Source: Bacteroidales bacterium
GTDB taxonomy: Bacteria > Bacteroidota > Bacteroidia > Bacteroidales > JAIOZK01
NCBI GenBank assembly: GCA_021740625.1
Contig: JAIOZK010000003.1
Span: 112,507-176,506, forward strand
Reading direction: 5' to 3'
DNA length: 64,000 nucleotides
The notes beneath the pieces are model-generated. The model made no database searches. It saw only the letters and a list, made by a program, of their open reading frames with translations, and had not been told where the DNA came from. Positions 1 to 8,571 of this stretch are shown here, in pieces. The number at the start of each line of letters is the position of its first letter. Within the stretch, counting starts at the first letter, position 1. A program made the translations under genes and the position numbers.

Positions 1-1
1 A

Positions 2-1441
2 GGTGGAGACATCGATTCGGATTATAATACCTATTATGAGGATATTTACATCACGGAGAAAGATGGTGAGGTATGGAGACAAGCCGTGAATCCAGGCAAA
101 CCATTGAATGAAAAATCCCATGATGCAGTGGTCGGCCTTTCTTCCGACGCCCAATACGTTTTGATTTACAAAGGGGAAAAGAATGGTGGAGATATTTACA
201 TATGCTGGAAAGAAGAGGGTGAATGGCAAAATCCTGATGATCTCCCCAAGGAAATAAACACGGACTATCACGAAACTTCTGCAACTTTTTCACCGGATAT
301 GAAAACACTTTATTTTGTGAGCGATAAGGAAGGCGGATACGGCGGAAGTGATATTTATTATGCGAGGGTTGAAGAAAACTCAAAACCCGGGAAGTTTAAA
401 TTCGAAGATGCCATCAACATGGGATCCGCTATCAACACCCCATTTGATGAAGAGGGGGTGTTCATGCAGGCTGATGGGAGGACACTCTATTTCAGTTCAA
501 AGGGACATAAAAACATGGGTGGTTATGATATCTTCAAAACAGTTTATTCCAACGGAACATGGTCAGAACCTGAAAACATCGGATATCCGGTGAATACACC
601 TGACGATGATGTTTTCTTTTCGGTAAACCTCACCGGGAAGCATGGATACTATTCATCTTTCGACGAACATAGTTTTGGTGGCAGGGATTTATATATGGTT
701 ACTTTCCTGGGGCCCGAAAAGCCGGTAATGCATCAGTCGGATTATGAATTGCTGGCATTTGAGGAAAAACCCCAAAAAGAAACCATGCTGGAAGAAGAAG
801 TTGAATTGAAAGAATTTGCCCTGGTGATGATCAGGGGAAAGATCATGGACCAGTTAACCCATAGCCCGCTGGGTGTGATGGTTGAGATCATCGACAATCA
901 GACAAACCAGTTGATTGCCAGTTTTATTTCAAACGAACAAACAGGAGAATACCTCGTTTCCCTGCCTTCGGGAAAAAGTTACGGCCTTGCGGTAAAAGCG
1001 AAAGAATATCTTTTTCACTCGGAAAATTTCGATATTCCGCCAACAACCGAAGTCAAGGAGATGTATAAGGATATTTACCTGAAAAAGGTTGAGGTGGGCA
1101 GCAAGATCATTCTGAAAAATATCTTTTTTGAGTTTAATAAATCAAACCTGCGGCCGGAATCCATCCCGGAACTCGAAAGACTGGTTAAGCTGCTGAATGA
1201 TGTGCCCACACTGAAAATTGAAATCTCTGGTCATACCGACAATGTAGGCTCTCAGCTTTACAACCAGGAATTATCAGAAAAGCGGGCCAAAGCGGTTGTG
1301 GATTATCTGTTGGACAAAGGTATCGATGAAGACCGCCTGACTTATAAAGGATACGGATTCTCTCAGCCCATTGCAGGTAATGACACAGAAGAGGGCAGGG
1401 CGATGAACAGAAGAACGGAATTCAAGGTGATCAGCAAATAG
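2..1441 (+). CDS. PorE-like OmpA family protein, 5' partial
   Basis: The frame is open from base 2, so the N-terminus lies outside the window; the GTG at 86 is internal. About 480 residues are visible. The first half holds PD40/WD40-like propeller blades, seen as repeated DIYI, SDIYY, GGYDIFK and GGRDLYM signatures. A carboxypeptidase-regulatory-like fold follows (about 840-1080 bp), then an OmpA C-terminal domain starting near NIFFEFNKSNL with the peptidoglycan-contact pattern SGHTDNVGS and NRRTEFKV. This order (propeller, CRD, OmpA) is that of PorE, a T9SS component thought to anchor the machine to peptidoglycan; PorE also has N-terminal TPRs, which would be upstream. The family is widely duplicated in Bacteroidota, so PorE itself is likely but not certain. 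The TAG stop is at 1439-1441, and the gene is convergent with the next one. Confidence 0.8.
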   Translation, partial: GGDIDSDYNTYYEDIYITEKDGEVWRQAVNPGKPLNEKSHDAVVGLSSDAQYVLIYKGEKNGGDIYICWKEEGEWQNPDDLPKEINTDYHETSATFSPDMKTLYFVSDKEGGYGGSDIYYARVEENSKPGKFKFEDAINMGSAINTPFDEEGVFMQADGRTLYFSSKGHKNMGGYDIFKTVYSNGTWSEPENIGYPVNTPDDDVFFSVNLTGKHGYYSSFDEHSFGGRDLYMVTFLGPEKPVMHQSDYELLAFEEKPQKETMLEEEVELKEFALVMIRGKIMDQLTHSPLGVMVEIIDNQTNQLIASFISNEQTGEYLVSLPSGKSYGLAVKAKEYLFHSENFDIPPTTEVKEMYKDIYLKKVEVGSKIILKNIFFEFNKSNLRPESIPELERLVKLLNDVPTLKIEISGHTDNVGSQLYNQELSEKRAKAVVDYLLDKGIDEDRLTYKGYGFSQPIAGNDTEEGRAMNRRTEFKVISK

Positions 1442-1465
1442 TTCATTTATAAACCGGGTCTTCTT

Positions 1466-3145
1466 TCAGAGTCCGAAAATTTCGGAACATACCTCATCCG
1501 TCAGGCTTATGTCCTGGTATACATAGGCATCATACTGGGGTGTGAAAACAAATTCCTTATAATAATCATGGTAAACAAACGCCATGATATAATCACGGCC
1601 CAGCTCCAGACCGCATATCTCTGCCTGCCCCTGTTGTGTGCTGATCCATTTCCAACACCAGTCGTTGGCCTTTCTGTACCAGACGCCATAGTCGGGATGT
1701 ATTTCAATACCCGGTTCATTGGGACAATGTGCCAGGACCTGCACGCTGACACCGGCACCGGGATCATGATCTTGCCAGGTGACTTCAAGACTTTCCTGAT
1801 TGCAAAGCCCGCTGTATTGATATTCAGGTTCTGTGCTGGTCCTGTCGTTACAATAGCCATTGTACCGGATCTCAAATGGGATGCCTCCGGGTAGGTCATA
1901 CAGGCTGTGAACCTTCTCGTCACATACATACATCCACTTTTTCATCAGGAAAGCGCTTGTGTGTGGATTCCGCATTTCAATTTCCACCCAGTAGCAATCA
2001 CATTCTGACTGATTTCCGATAAATTTTGTTTTAAAAGCCTGTGAACAAAAATTTCTTTCCGTGGCCCAGTTCCATGAAAACCAGCTTAAATGATCGATCT
2101 GGCTGGATACCCTGTAAATTCCGGGACCTGTAACACCAACCTTGCTGGAAGTATCCTGTACCCAGGAGCCTGTTTCATTCTCAAAAAACCAAAGGGGAAT
2201 TTCATCCACATTGCTGATATTTTCATACTGTCCGGTTTCTTCTTTAAAATAACTCGTTTGTGCTGGTATGTTCATGCTCAACAGGGGTAGCTCCCCTTCG
2301 ATGGTTTTTGCTACCTTTCCTGCTGCATCCTGTATGTAAACCGAATTCAAGCCTGCCGGAAAGAACATCAGATCATTTGCCCGGCCATCTTCGCTTAAGG
2401 AAATTGCTTGCAGTCCGCCAGGATAGGCCATCAGGCATGCTTCACTGACATTGCTGAAGTGAATAAGGGATATCATCAGGGTGCCCGTGAGAACCTGACC
2501 GTTCTTATCCTTGAATAAACATGCCTCGGGGATGAGCAGGGTAGAACGATTATTGGGTGTGATGATGGATTTTTGCTCTGTCACAACACCGGAAGAATTG
2601 GCAAAAACCTGTTCCTCTCTTTTCGAAACCCCTTCCGGTAAGTTTGCAAGATCCATCATTCTTAACTCATAAAAATAATTACCTTCCTTACTGATCCGGA
2701 ATGTTTTACCGCTGTTAAAGTATCCTTCCACACTGGCGGTCAGGTGAAACCGAAATGGATCTTCGGGGCCCGGCATTTCTCCGGGGGCAACACCAAAAGT
2801 AAAAAAGCCGTGCATGCTCTTGTAAACATTTTTGCTGAGCCCGCTTATATCCACCACTTTCAAGGCGTCCTTGCCTGAAAACCTGATATTGACGGATAAA
2901 TTTCCATCCCGGCCGATCAATTCCCCTGTAGCAGCATCGATAAATTTGATGCTGATCCTGGTGTTGATCAAATCATATTCGATGACATGATTTTCGTAAT
3001 TCTCGGGTTTTGTGATTTTTTTGCACGAATCCATGCTCAGGATAAGCAGGCTGGCAGCCATCAGGATGAGTGCGTATGCTGAGAAATTAATTCCGGGTTT
3101 TTTGTCAGTTTTATTTCGCAATTCAAATTTTTTTTCTTCGTGCAA
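1466..3145 (-). CDS. Probable lipoprotein of unknown function
   Basis: A 559-residue protein of unrecognised family. Near residues 20-41 there is a hydrophobic stretch followed by LSMDSCKK, which looks like a lipoprotein signal with the Cys near residue 41. The start used is TTG at 3145, because a TAAATTTG element lies 8 nt upstream (3154-3161 on this strand) and the next in-frame ATG would leave a signal without basic residues. A TTG about 8 codons further in is also possible. The body looks beta-rich; the C-terminal third holds many Cys and aromatic residues (ECDCYW, YVCDEK, GYCNDRT, LCNQES). No catalytic motif was seen. It may be a surface or periplasmic lipoprotein. Convergent with the OmpA-like gene. 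Confidence 0.75.
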   Translation of the reverse strand: MHEEKKFELRNKTDKKPGINFSAYALILMAASLLILSMDSCKKITKPENYENHVIEYDLINTRISIKFIDAATGELIGRDGNLSVNIRFSGKDALKVVDISGLSKNVYKSMHGFFTFGVAPGEMPGPEDPFRFHLTASVEGYFNSGKTFRISKEGNYFYELRMMDLANLPEGVSKREEQVFANSSGVVTEQKSIITPNNRSTLLIPEACLFKDKNGQVLTGTLMISLIHFSNVSEACLMAYPGGLQAISLSEDGRANDLMFFPAGLNSVYIQDAAGKVAKTIEGELPLLSMNIPAQTSYFKEETGQYENISNVDEIPLWFFENETGSWVQDTSSKVGVTGPGIYRVSSQIDHLSWFSWNWATERNFCSQAFKTKFIGNQSECDCYWVEIEMRNPHTSAFLMKKWMYVCDEKVHSLYDLPGGIPFEIRYNGYCNDRTSTEPEYQYSGLCNQESLEVTWQDHDPGAGVSVQVLAHCPNEPGIEIHPDYGVWYRKANDWCWKWISTQQGQAEICGLELGRDYIMAFVYHDYYKEFVFTPQYDAYVYQDISLTDEVCSEIFGL

Positions 3146-3153
3146 TTTCCAGA

Positions 3154-3161
3154 CAAATTTA
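3154..3161 (-). promoter_or_regulatory. Candidate -7 element TAAATTTG
   Basis: On the minus strand this reads TAAATTTG, matching the Bacteroidota -7 consensus TAnnTTTG, 8 nt before the TTG start at 3145. No convincing -33 TTG was found, so support is modest. Confidence 0.4.
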
Positions 3162-3345
3162 AAAAATATACCATTCGCTGGATTAACATAAGATTAACAC
3201 ATGTGTTGGAATAAAAATCAATTCTCAGTTTCAAGAAGAAGTAACTGATTATAAGCAGTTCTGAGTTTGCTCGAATCAGAGTGTTAATTAATTTTTTTAA
3301 TTATTATTGCCTGCCAAATGATCTTTTATTAAATTGATCAGCAAT

Positions 3346-4800
3346 ATGAAAATGTTGAGGCTAAAGTCAACTTTTTTGTTTTTTTTTATCATACCATGGT
3401 TTTTGTCATCTTGTCTTGACAACAATAATGACAAGATCAAAGAAATTGTTGTGCGGGATACACTGTCTGCTACCAAAACACATTTTGAGGAGATCCTTGA
3501 AAGAAATAAACTGATCGCCATTACGGATTACAATTCGACCAGTTATTTTGTATACCGGGGTGAACCCATGGGATATCAATACGAGCTTCTTAAATTGCTG
3601 GCTGATGAGCTTGATGTAAAACTGGAAATCATTGTCGAAAATGATCTGAACAAGAGTTTCGAGATGCTTGACAATGAAGAAGCCGACCTTTTGGCCATGG
3701 GACTTACCGTTACCAAGGAACGAAGCAACCAAGTGGATTTTACCGAACCCATTATGCAAACACGACAGGTGCTTGTGCAACGCAAGCCTGAAGGCTGGCG
3801 AAAGATGAAAACATGGGGTGATGTAGAAGCTGAACTGGTTCGCAATCCCCTTGAACTGGCCGGTGACACCATACATGTTCAGAAGAATTCTTCCTTTTCA
3901 GAAAGATTGAAAAACCTGTCGGATGAGATCGGCGACACCATTTTTATCATTGAAGACCATGATATGGAAGTGGAGGACCTGATCAGGTCCGTTGCTGAAG
4001 GCAAGATCAATTATACCGTGGCAGATGAACATGTGGCCCGGGTCAATGAGAAGTATTATCCCAATATTGATGTGAGGACACCGCTGAGTTTTCCACAAAA
4101 CCTTGCCTGGGCGATCAGGGAAGGCAATGATTCATTGCGCAAAGTTACAAATCAGTGGTTGCGGGAGTACAAAGACGCCTATCTGGCCAAGGTGATCTAC
4201 AATAAGTATTTCAGGAATCCCCGCTCGGTAAATATTGCCCAGAGCGAATATCACAGCATCAAAGGTGGCAAGATATCTCAGTATGATGAAATCATTAAGG
4301 AGGTGAGCAAAAAGTATGGCCTCGATTGGAGGCTTCTGGCATCACTGATATATCAGGAATCCGGATTTCATCCCAATGCCCGCTCCTGGGTCGGTGCTTT
4401 TGGATTGATGCAACTGATGCCATCAACAGCGGCCATGTACGGCATCGACAGTACTTCCGCCCCGGAAGAGCAAATTGCAGCCGGTGTGAAGTTCCTGCGT
4501 TGGATTGATGAGAACCTTCCCGATGAGATCACCGATGAAAAAGAAAGGCTGAAATTTATCCTGGCTTCATACAATGCTGGAATTGCGCATGTTTTTGATG
4601 CACGGCGTCTCGCCGAGAAACATGATAAAAATCCGAATGTCTGGACCGAAAATGTAGATTATTATCTTTTGAATAAATCCAAACCAAAATTCTACAGGGA
4701 TTCAGTCGTGAAATACGGGTATTGCCGTGGCGAAGAACCCTATAACTTTGTGAATGAAATACTGGAAAGATACGAGCATTATAAAAATGTGCTGGATTGA
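3346..4800 (+). CDS. mltF: Membrane-bound lytic murein transglycosylase F
   Basis: A 484-residue lipoprotein with the two-part MltF structure. A signal ends in LSSC near residue 24. A periplasmic solute-binding (SBP_bac_3) domain covers about residues 50-280 (for example GEPMGYQYELLK and LGLTVTKERS-like segments). A C-terminal SLT domain starts near residue 310, with YQESGF giving the catalytic Glu at about residue 338, followed by GAFGLMQLMPSTA and ASYNAG. It cleaves peptidoglycan between MurNAc and GlcNAc, forming 1,6-anhydroMurNAc, at the outer-membrane inner face. The ATG at 3346 is preferred to an upstream TTG at 3334; a second ATG lies at 3352. It is convergent with the flavodoxin gene. 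Confidence 0.93.
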   Translation: MKMLRLKSTFLFFFIIPWFLSSCLDNNNDKIKEIVVRDTLSATKTHFEEILERNKLIAITDYNSTSYFVYRGEPMGYQYELLKLLADELDVKLEIIVENDLNKSFEMLDNEEADLLAMGLTVTKERSNQVDFTEPIMQTRQVLVQRKPEGWRKMKTWGDVEAELVRNPLELAGDTIHVQKNSSFSERLKNLSDEIGDTIFIIEDHDMEVEDLIRSVAEGKINYTVADEHVARVNEKYYPNIDVRTPLSFPQNLAWAIREGNDSLRKVTNQWLREYKDAYLAKVIYNKYFRNPRSVNIAQSEYHSIKGGKISQYDEIIKEVSKKYGLDWRLLASLIYQESGFHPNARSWVGAFGLMQLMPSTAAMYGIDSTSAPEEQIAAGVKFLRWIDENLPDEITDEKERLKFILASYNAGIAHVFDARRLAEKHDKNPNVWTENVDYYLLNKSKPKFYRDSVVKYGYCRGEEPYNFVNEILERYEHYKNVLD

Positions 4801-4884
4801 TCCGGCACAGAGATACCCCTGGGCATCATGCTTGTTTTACAGATTTGCTTTCTTTGATAATTCGCTTGTCAGTAAGAATGTTAA

Positions 4885-5412
4885 TTACTGTAAACCGAAT
4901 TCCTTTTTGATCTGGTCTGTCCACCTTTGAATCCGGTTGTTGGTCAGTTCAGCTTGCTGGTCCTCATCGATGGCAAGCCCCACGAATTTTCCATCAACCA
5001 CTGATCTGGAATCCGTGAATTTATATCCTGTGGTAGGCCATTCACCGACTATTCTGGCGCCCCGTTTTTCAAACTCATCCCGCAGTTCTATCATGCTGTC
5101 GACAAAATTACCGGGCCACAGGATTTGATCTCCCAGCCCGAAGACTGCCACTATTTTGTTTTCCAGGTTGATGTCATCCAGTTTACCCAGGATATCGTTC
5201 CATTTGTTCGTTTTTGCCACATCATGCCAGGTTTCTGATCCGGTGGTGGATCCTCCAATGATCAGGAAATCGTAATTCACAATGTCTGTTGCACTGATTT
5301 CAGAGGCATCAAAGAGGTCAGTATATGATTTATCAAACTGGTTAAAAATCCTTTCGGCTACACTTTCTACATTTCCACCTTTAGGCCAGTATATAATTCC
5401 TATTTTTCTCAT
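4885..5412 (-). CDS. Flavodoxin (long-chain type)
   Basis: A 175-residue single-domain flavodoxin, the usual length for long-chain flavodoxins. It starts MRKIGIIYWPKGGNVESVAE; the phosphate-binding loop is unusual (PKGGNVES instead of TGNTE-like). Other FMN-site landmarks are FLIIGGSTTGSETWHD (50s loop) and AVFGLGDQILWPGNF (90s loop), and a long-chain insertion carries EWPTTGYKFTDS. It is expected to be a cytosolic FMN electron carrier that can replace ferredoxin under iron limitation. It lies 61 bp downstream of the outer-membrane barrel gene on the same strand, so it may be co-transcribed; a weak TAACTTTA element at about 5454-5461 could also serve it. Confidence 0.92.
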   Translation of the reverse strand: MRKIGIIYWPKGGNVESVAERIFNQFDKSYTDLFDASEISATDIVNYDFLIIGGSTTGSETWHDVAKTNKWNDILGKLDDINLENKIVAVFGLGDQILWPGNFVDSMIELRDEFEKRGARIVGEWPTTGYKFTDSRSVVDGKFVGLAIDEDQQAELTNNRIQRWTDQIKKEFGLQ

Positions 5413-5473
5413 GTTGTATTCGTTTTATAAAATTGAATTTGGGAATTGCGTGTAAAGTTAAAGATTATTTGGT

Positions 5474-6079
5474 TTAGAAAATAAATCCAAATTTAAATTC
5501 AAGGAATTCCGCGTCCACCATAACAGAATTAAAGTTAATCTCCTGTGTTTTCATTTTCTGGTATTTATAGGCAAACTTTATATAATATTTGATTTGTTCA
5601 TCAACACGAAGTGCAAATGACAAACCGGGGTTAAACATTAATCCGGCCCATTCGGATCCTTCGATATCATTCTTGGGCCAGCCGAAAGAAAAGCCTGTAT
5701 TTGCTGTAATAATCGGTACGATCTTTCCTTTGCCAAGGTGATACCTCAGATTCATATAAACCGGGATATAGGTGCCATAAGCATAAGTATTCACACCCAT
5801 GCCAGGTCCTAAACTGAAATTCTCGTAAACTTGGAAAGAAGCACACAGATCGACGTTGATGTAGTATCCCTCGTTTTCAAATTTATCATTCCACAGATTG
5901 GATAATCCTTTTTGAAGCCCGATTTCAAGCCCCGTGTAATAATTCGGAACCGGGCTTTTGCGTTGTTGGTCAAAGGTATTTTTTGCCGGCAATCCTCTAT
6001 CATCATTTCCTGCATAAAGAGCTACAGCAAATAGAAAAAGCGTAACAATGAACGGGATGGATCTTATTCCTGTTTTCAT
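5474..6079 (-). CDS. Outer-membrane beta-barrel protein, hypothetical
   Basis: A 201-residue protein with a signal peptide (MKTGIRSIPFIVTLFLFAVALYAG). Alternating hydrophobic strands with many Tyr and Gly follow (VYENFSLGPGMGVNTYAYGTY, IPVYMNLRYHLGKG), and the protein ends in LEFKFGFIF with a terminal Phe, typical of outer-membrane barrels. Its ATG overlaps the stop of the upstream epimerase gene by 4 nt, so the two are translationally coupled. The specific function is unknown; it resembles small eight-stranded barrels annotated as outer membrane protein beta-barrel domain. Confidence 0.8.
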   Translation of the reverse strand: MKTGIRSIPFIVTLFLFAVALYAGNDDRGLPAKNTFDQQRKSPVPNYYTGLEIGLQKGLSNLWNDKFENEGYYINVDLCASFQVYENFSLGPGMGVNTYAYGTYIPVYMNLRYHLGKGKIVPIITANTGFSFGWPKNDIEGSEWAGLMFNPGLSFALRVDEQIKYYIKFAYKYQKMKTQEINFNSVMVDAEFLEFKFGFIF

Positions 6080-7092
6080 TGATTTATATGTTCGTTTAAA
6101 AATATTTCTGCCGTATCCCGAACAGATTTACGGGCAGGGATGTATTGATAGTCTATAGTGTTCAGCAGCTTTTGTGTGGAATAGTAATATCTGGCATTGG
6201 CCGTGCGGGCGGTTTCTTTTGTGATCAGGGGTTGTTTTCCCGTCAAATAGAATTTGAGTTTTTCAATTCTCCATGCAATCTCAGAAATCAATGTATTCAC
6301 CCTGATGTTGGGTGGCTTTTTTTTCAGTGCTTTCGCCATTTCAGTAAAAAGGAATTCATAGGAAATATTTTCGGCATTCACGATAAATCTCTCATTCACG
6401 ATATCACTTTCCATCAGACGAATCATGATCCTGCCCACATCCCGAACATCTACAAAACCATTGATGCCGTTTGTGTAAAATCTCAATCCTTTCCAAACCT
6501 GTTCAAAGAGTTGGGCGCTCCCGATGTTCCATTTCCCGGGCCCCAAAATAACAGAAGGATTTACAATTACGGTTTTCAGGCCTTCTGCAGCTCCTCTCCA
6601 GACTTCCCTTTCTGCATTGTATTTGCTCACTGCATAGGCAGAATTATTCCTGGAGGTTTTCCATGCAGTGTTTTCGTCTATTTCTTCTCCATCGCTGTTG
6701 CGACCAAGGGCGGCAATGGAACTGATAAAACAAAGTTTTTCGGCTTTTTTCTGCAGGCAGGCATTTACGAGATTGCTGGTCCCGTTTACATTTACTTTCA
6801 TCATCTGTGCATGCCGGGAAGGATGAAAGCTCACAATGGCAGCACAATGAAAAACTTTATCTTTTTCATCAATTGCATTTTCCAGGCTGAAATAATCCAG
6901 TACATCGCCTTCCACCCATTGAATCTTATCATAAAGCTGACCGGGATTTTCATCGTAAAGCGAAAAAACATATTTAACCCTTGAGGTATCACTATTTTTT
7001 CTTTTGAGGGCTTTAATCTTTTCACCCGACCGACTCAGATAATAAAGCAAGTGAGATCCAACCAGTCCTGTTCCGCCACTGACAAATATCAT
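6076..7092 (-). CDS. NAD(P)-dependent epimerase/dehydratase family protein
   Basis: A 338-residue extended SDR enzyme. The Rossmann motif is GGTGLVGSHL at about residues 6-15; the active site shows FISSIAALG and YAVSKYNAE (YxxxK). The overall pattern (LKRKNSDTSRV after the first fold, VNVNGTSNLVNAC, VNPSVILGPG) is like dihydroflavonol-4-reductase-type reductases. The substrate cannot be told from sequence. A TAACTTTG promoter ends only 4 nt before the ATG, suggesting a leaderless message. It heads a tight minus-strand unit with the outer-membrane barrel gene (ATGA overlap) and perhaps the flavodoxin. Confidence 0.88.
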   Translation of the reverse strand: MIFVSGGTGLVGSHLLYYLSRSGEKIKALKRKNSDTSRVKYVFSLYDENPGQLYDKIQWVEGDVLDYFSLENAIDEKDKVFHCAAIVSFHPSRHAQMMKVNVNGTSNLVNACLQKKAEKLCFISSIAALGRNSDGEEIDENTAWKTSRNNSAYAVSKYNAEREVWRGAAEGLKTVIVNPSVILGPGKWNIGSAQLFEQVWKGLRFYTNGINGFVDVRDVGRIMIRLMESDIVNERFIVNAENISYEFLFTEMAKALKKKPPNIRVNTLISEIAWRIEKLKFYLTGKQPLITKETARTANARYYYSTQKLLNTIDYQYIPARKSVRDTAEIFLNEHINQ

Positions 7093-7096
7093 AGAA

Positions 7097-7104
7097 CAAA
7101 GTTA
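7097..7104 (-). promoter_or_regulatory. -7 promoter element TAACTTTG, leaderless type
   Basis: The minus strand reads TAACTTTG, an exact TAnnTTTG match, with 4 nt between its G and the ATG of the epimerase at 7092. Transcription would start at or next to the start codon. Confidence 0.6.
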
Positions 7105-7152
7105 CGAAAAAGGGAGTTTCTTATTGAATTACATTTGTTGACCTCAAAAAAC

Positions 7153-7160
7153 TATCTTTG
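7153..7160 (+). promoter_or_regulatory. -7 promoter element TATCTTTG for tyrS
   Basis: Exact TAnnTTTG match, 18 nt before the ATG at 7179, with TTTG at 7134-7137 as a possible -33 element (15-bp spacing, short). Its position shows that the in-frame TTG at 7158 cannot be the start. Confidence 0.6.
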
Positions 7161-7178
7161 CAAACAAAAAATTTCATC

Positions 7179-8468
7179 ATGGATTTTATCGAGGAACTCA
7201 AATGGCGTGGTATGATCCACGATATGATGCCCGGCACGGAGAAGCAGTTACAAAAAGAAATGACTTCTGCCTATGTCGGAATTGATCCTACTGCAGATTC
7301 CCTTCATATCGGCCACCTGGTAGGGGTTATGATGTTAAAACATTTTCAGGTTGCTGGTCACAGACCGATCGTACTGGTTGGAGGTGCTACAGGCATGATC
7401 GGTGATCCTTCAATGAAATCAAGCGAACGGAATTTGCTGGATGAAGAAACATTGCGGCACAATCAAATATGCATCAAACAACAATTATCCAAATTGCTTG
7501 ACTTCAGCAAAGAAGCTGAAAATAGAGCCCTGATGGTCAATAATTATGACTGGATGAAGGATTTTACTTTTCTTGAATTTATCCGTGATGTGGGGAAACA
7601 CATTACAGTAAATTATATGATGGCCAAAGATTCGGTAAAGAAAAGATTGAGCGGCGATTCCCGTGAAGGTCTCTCTTTTACTGAATTTACATATCAATTG
7701 GTTCAAGCTTATGATTTTCTTTATTTATACAATCATCAAAATTGCAAAATTCAAATGGGTGGCTCAGACCAGTGGGGTAATATTACTACCGGAACCGAGC
7801 TCATTCGCAGAAAGGAAGGTGGTGAAGCATTTGCACTGACCTGCCCGTTGATAACCAAAACCGATGGTGGTAAATTCGGAAAAACCGAAACGGGAAATGT
7901 ATGGCTGGATCCTGAACGTACAAGTCCGTATCAGTTTTATCAGTTCTGGTTAAATACCTCGGATGAAGATGCCGGGAAATACATCAAGATATTCACACTT
8001 TACAACAAAGAACAGATTGATGAGATCATAGCAAAGCACAGGGAAGAACCCCACAGGCGGGAATTGCAAAAAGCCCTGGCCAGGGAGATCACCATCCGGG
8101 TACATTCGAAAGAAGACTATAATACGGCAGTAGAAGCTTCTCAAATATTGTTTGGTAAGGGGACCACTGATATGTTGCGTAAGCTGGATGAGAAAACTCT
8201 GCTTTCCGTTTTCGAAGGAGTTCCTCAGTTTGAGATCAGCAAAGATGTAATAGCTTCAAGCACCGGAGTGATCGATTTCCTGGCTGAGAAAACGGATATC
8301 TTCAAATCCAAAGGCGAAGCCCGCCGCATGCTGAAAGACAATGGCGTTGCCATCAACAAAGAAAAAGTAAGAGAAACCTATGAGATCACCGGGAAAGACC
8401 TACTGAATGAGAAATATATCTTGGTTCAGAAGGGGAAGAAAAATTATTTCCTGGTGAAGGTTGTATAG
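7179..8468 (+). CDS. tyrS: Tyrosyl-tRNA synthetase
   Basis: A 429-residue class I aminoacyl-tRNA synthetase that charges tRNA-Tyr in the cytosol. It has the HIGH-type motif in [13 protein letters not shown], the tyrosine pocket [13 protein letters not shown], and the KMSKS-equivalent KFGKTETG. The C-terminal S4-like RNA-binding domain shows [22 protein letters not shown]. The length is normal for bacterial TyrS. The start is set at ATG 7179 because the upstream TTG at 7158 lies within the promoter element. Confidence 0.97.
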   Translation: MDFIEELKWRGMIHDMMPGTEKQLQKEMTSAYVGIDPTADSLHIGHLVGVMMLKHFQVAGHRPIVLVGGATGMIGDPSMKSSERNLLDEETLRHNQICIKQQLSKLLDFSKEAENRALMVNNYDWMKDFTFLEFIRDVGKHITVNYMMAKDSVKKRLSGDSREGLSFTEFTYQLVQAYDFLYLYNHQNCKIQMGGSDQWGNITTGTELIRRKEGGEAFALTCPLITKTDGGKFGKTETGNVWLDPERTSPYQFYQFWLNTSDEDAGKYIKIFTLYNKEQIDEIIAKHREEPHRRELQKALAREITIRVHSKEDYNTAVEASQILFGKGTTDMLRKLDEKTLLSVFEGVPQFEISKDVIASSTGVIDFLAEKTDIFKSKGEARRMLKDNGVAINKEKVRETYEITGKDLLNEKYILVQKGKKNYFLVKVV

Positions 8469-8481
8469 TTTTGAGTTTTGA

Positions 8482-8499
8482 TCCCGAAAGTTTTCGGGA
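8482..8499. terminator. Palindrome TCCCGAAA-GT-TTTCGGGA, candidate bidirectional terminator
   Basis: A perfect 8-bp inverted repeat with a 2-nt centre, followed by GAATTTT, between the convergent tyrS and aspD genes. It may end transcription in both directions; the same kind of CCCGAAAGTTTTCGGG palindrome is common between genes in this phylum. Confidence 0.45.
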
Positions 8500-8513
8500 G
8501 AATTTTGAATTTA

Positions 8514-8534
8514 TCGACAATCGACAATTGACAA
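8514..8534. repeat. Heptamer tandem repeat (TCGACAA)x3, one variant
   Basis: Two exact copies of TCGACAA (8514-8520, 8521-8527) and one variant TTGACAA (8528-8534). The same heptamer is present in four exact copies at 57994-58021. Confidence 0.75.
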
Positions 8535-8571
8535 TTCTTTTCTGCCCTGGGGTTTACCACAGTTTATTTTG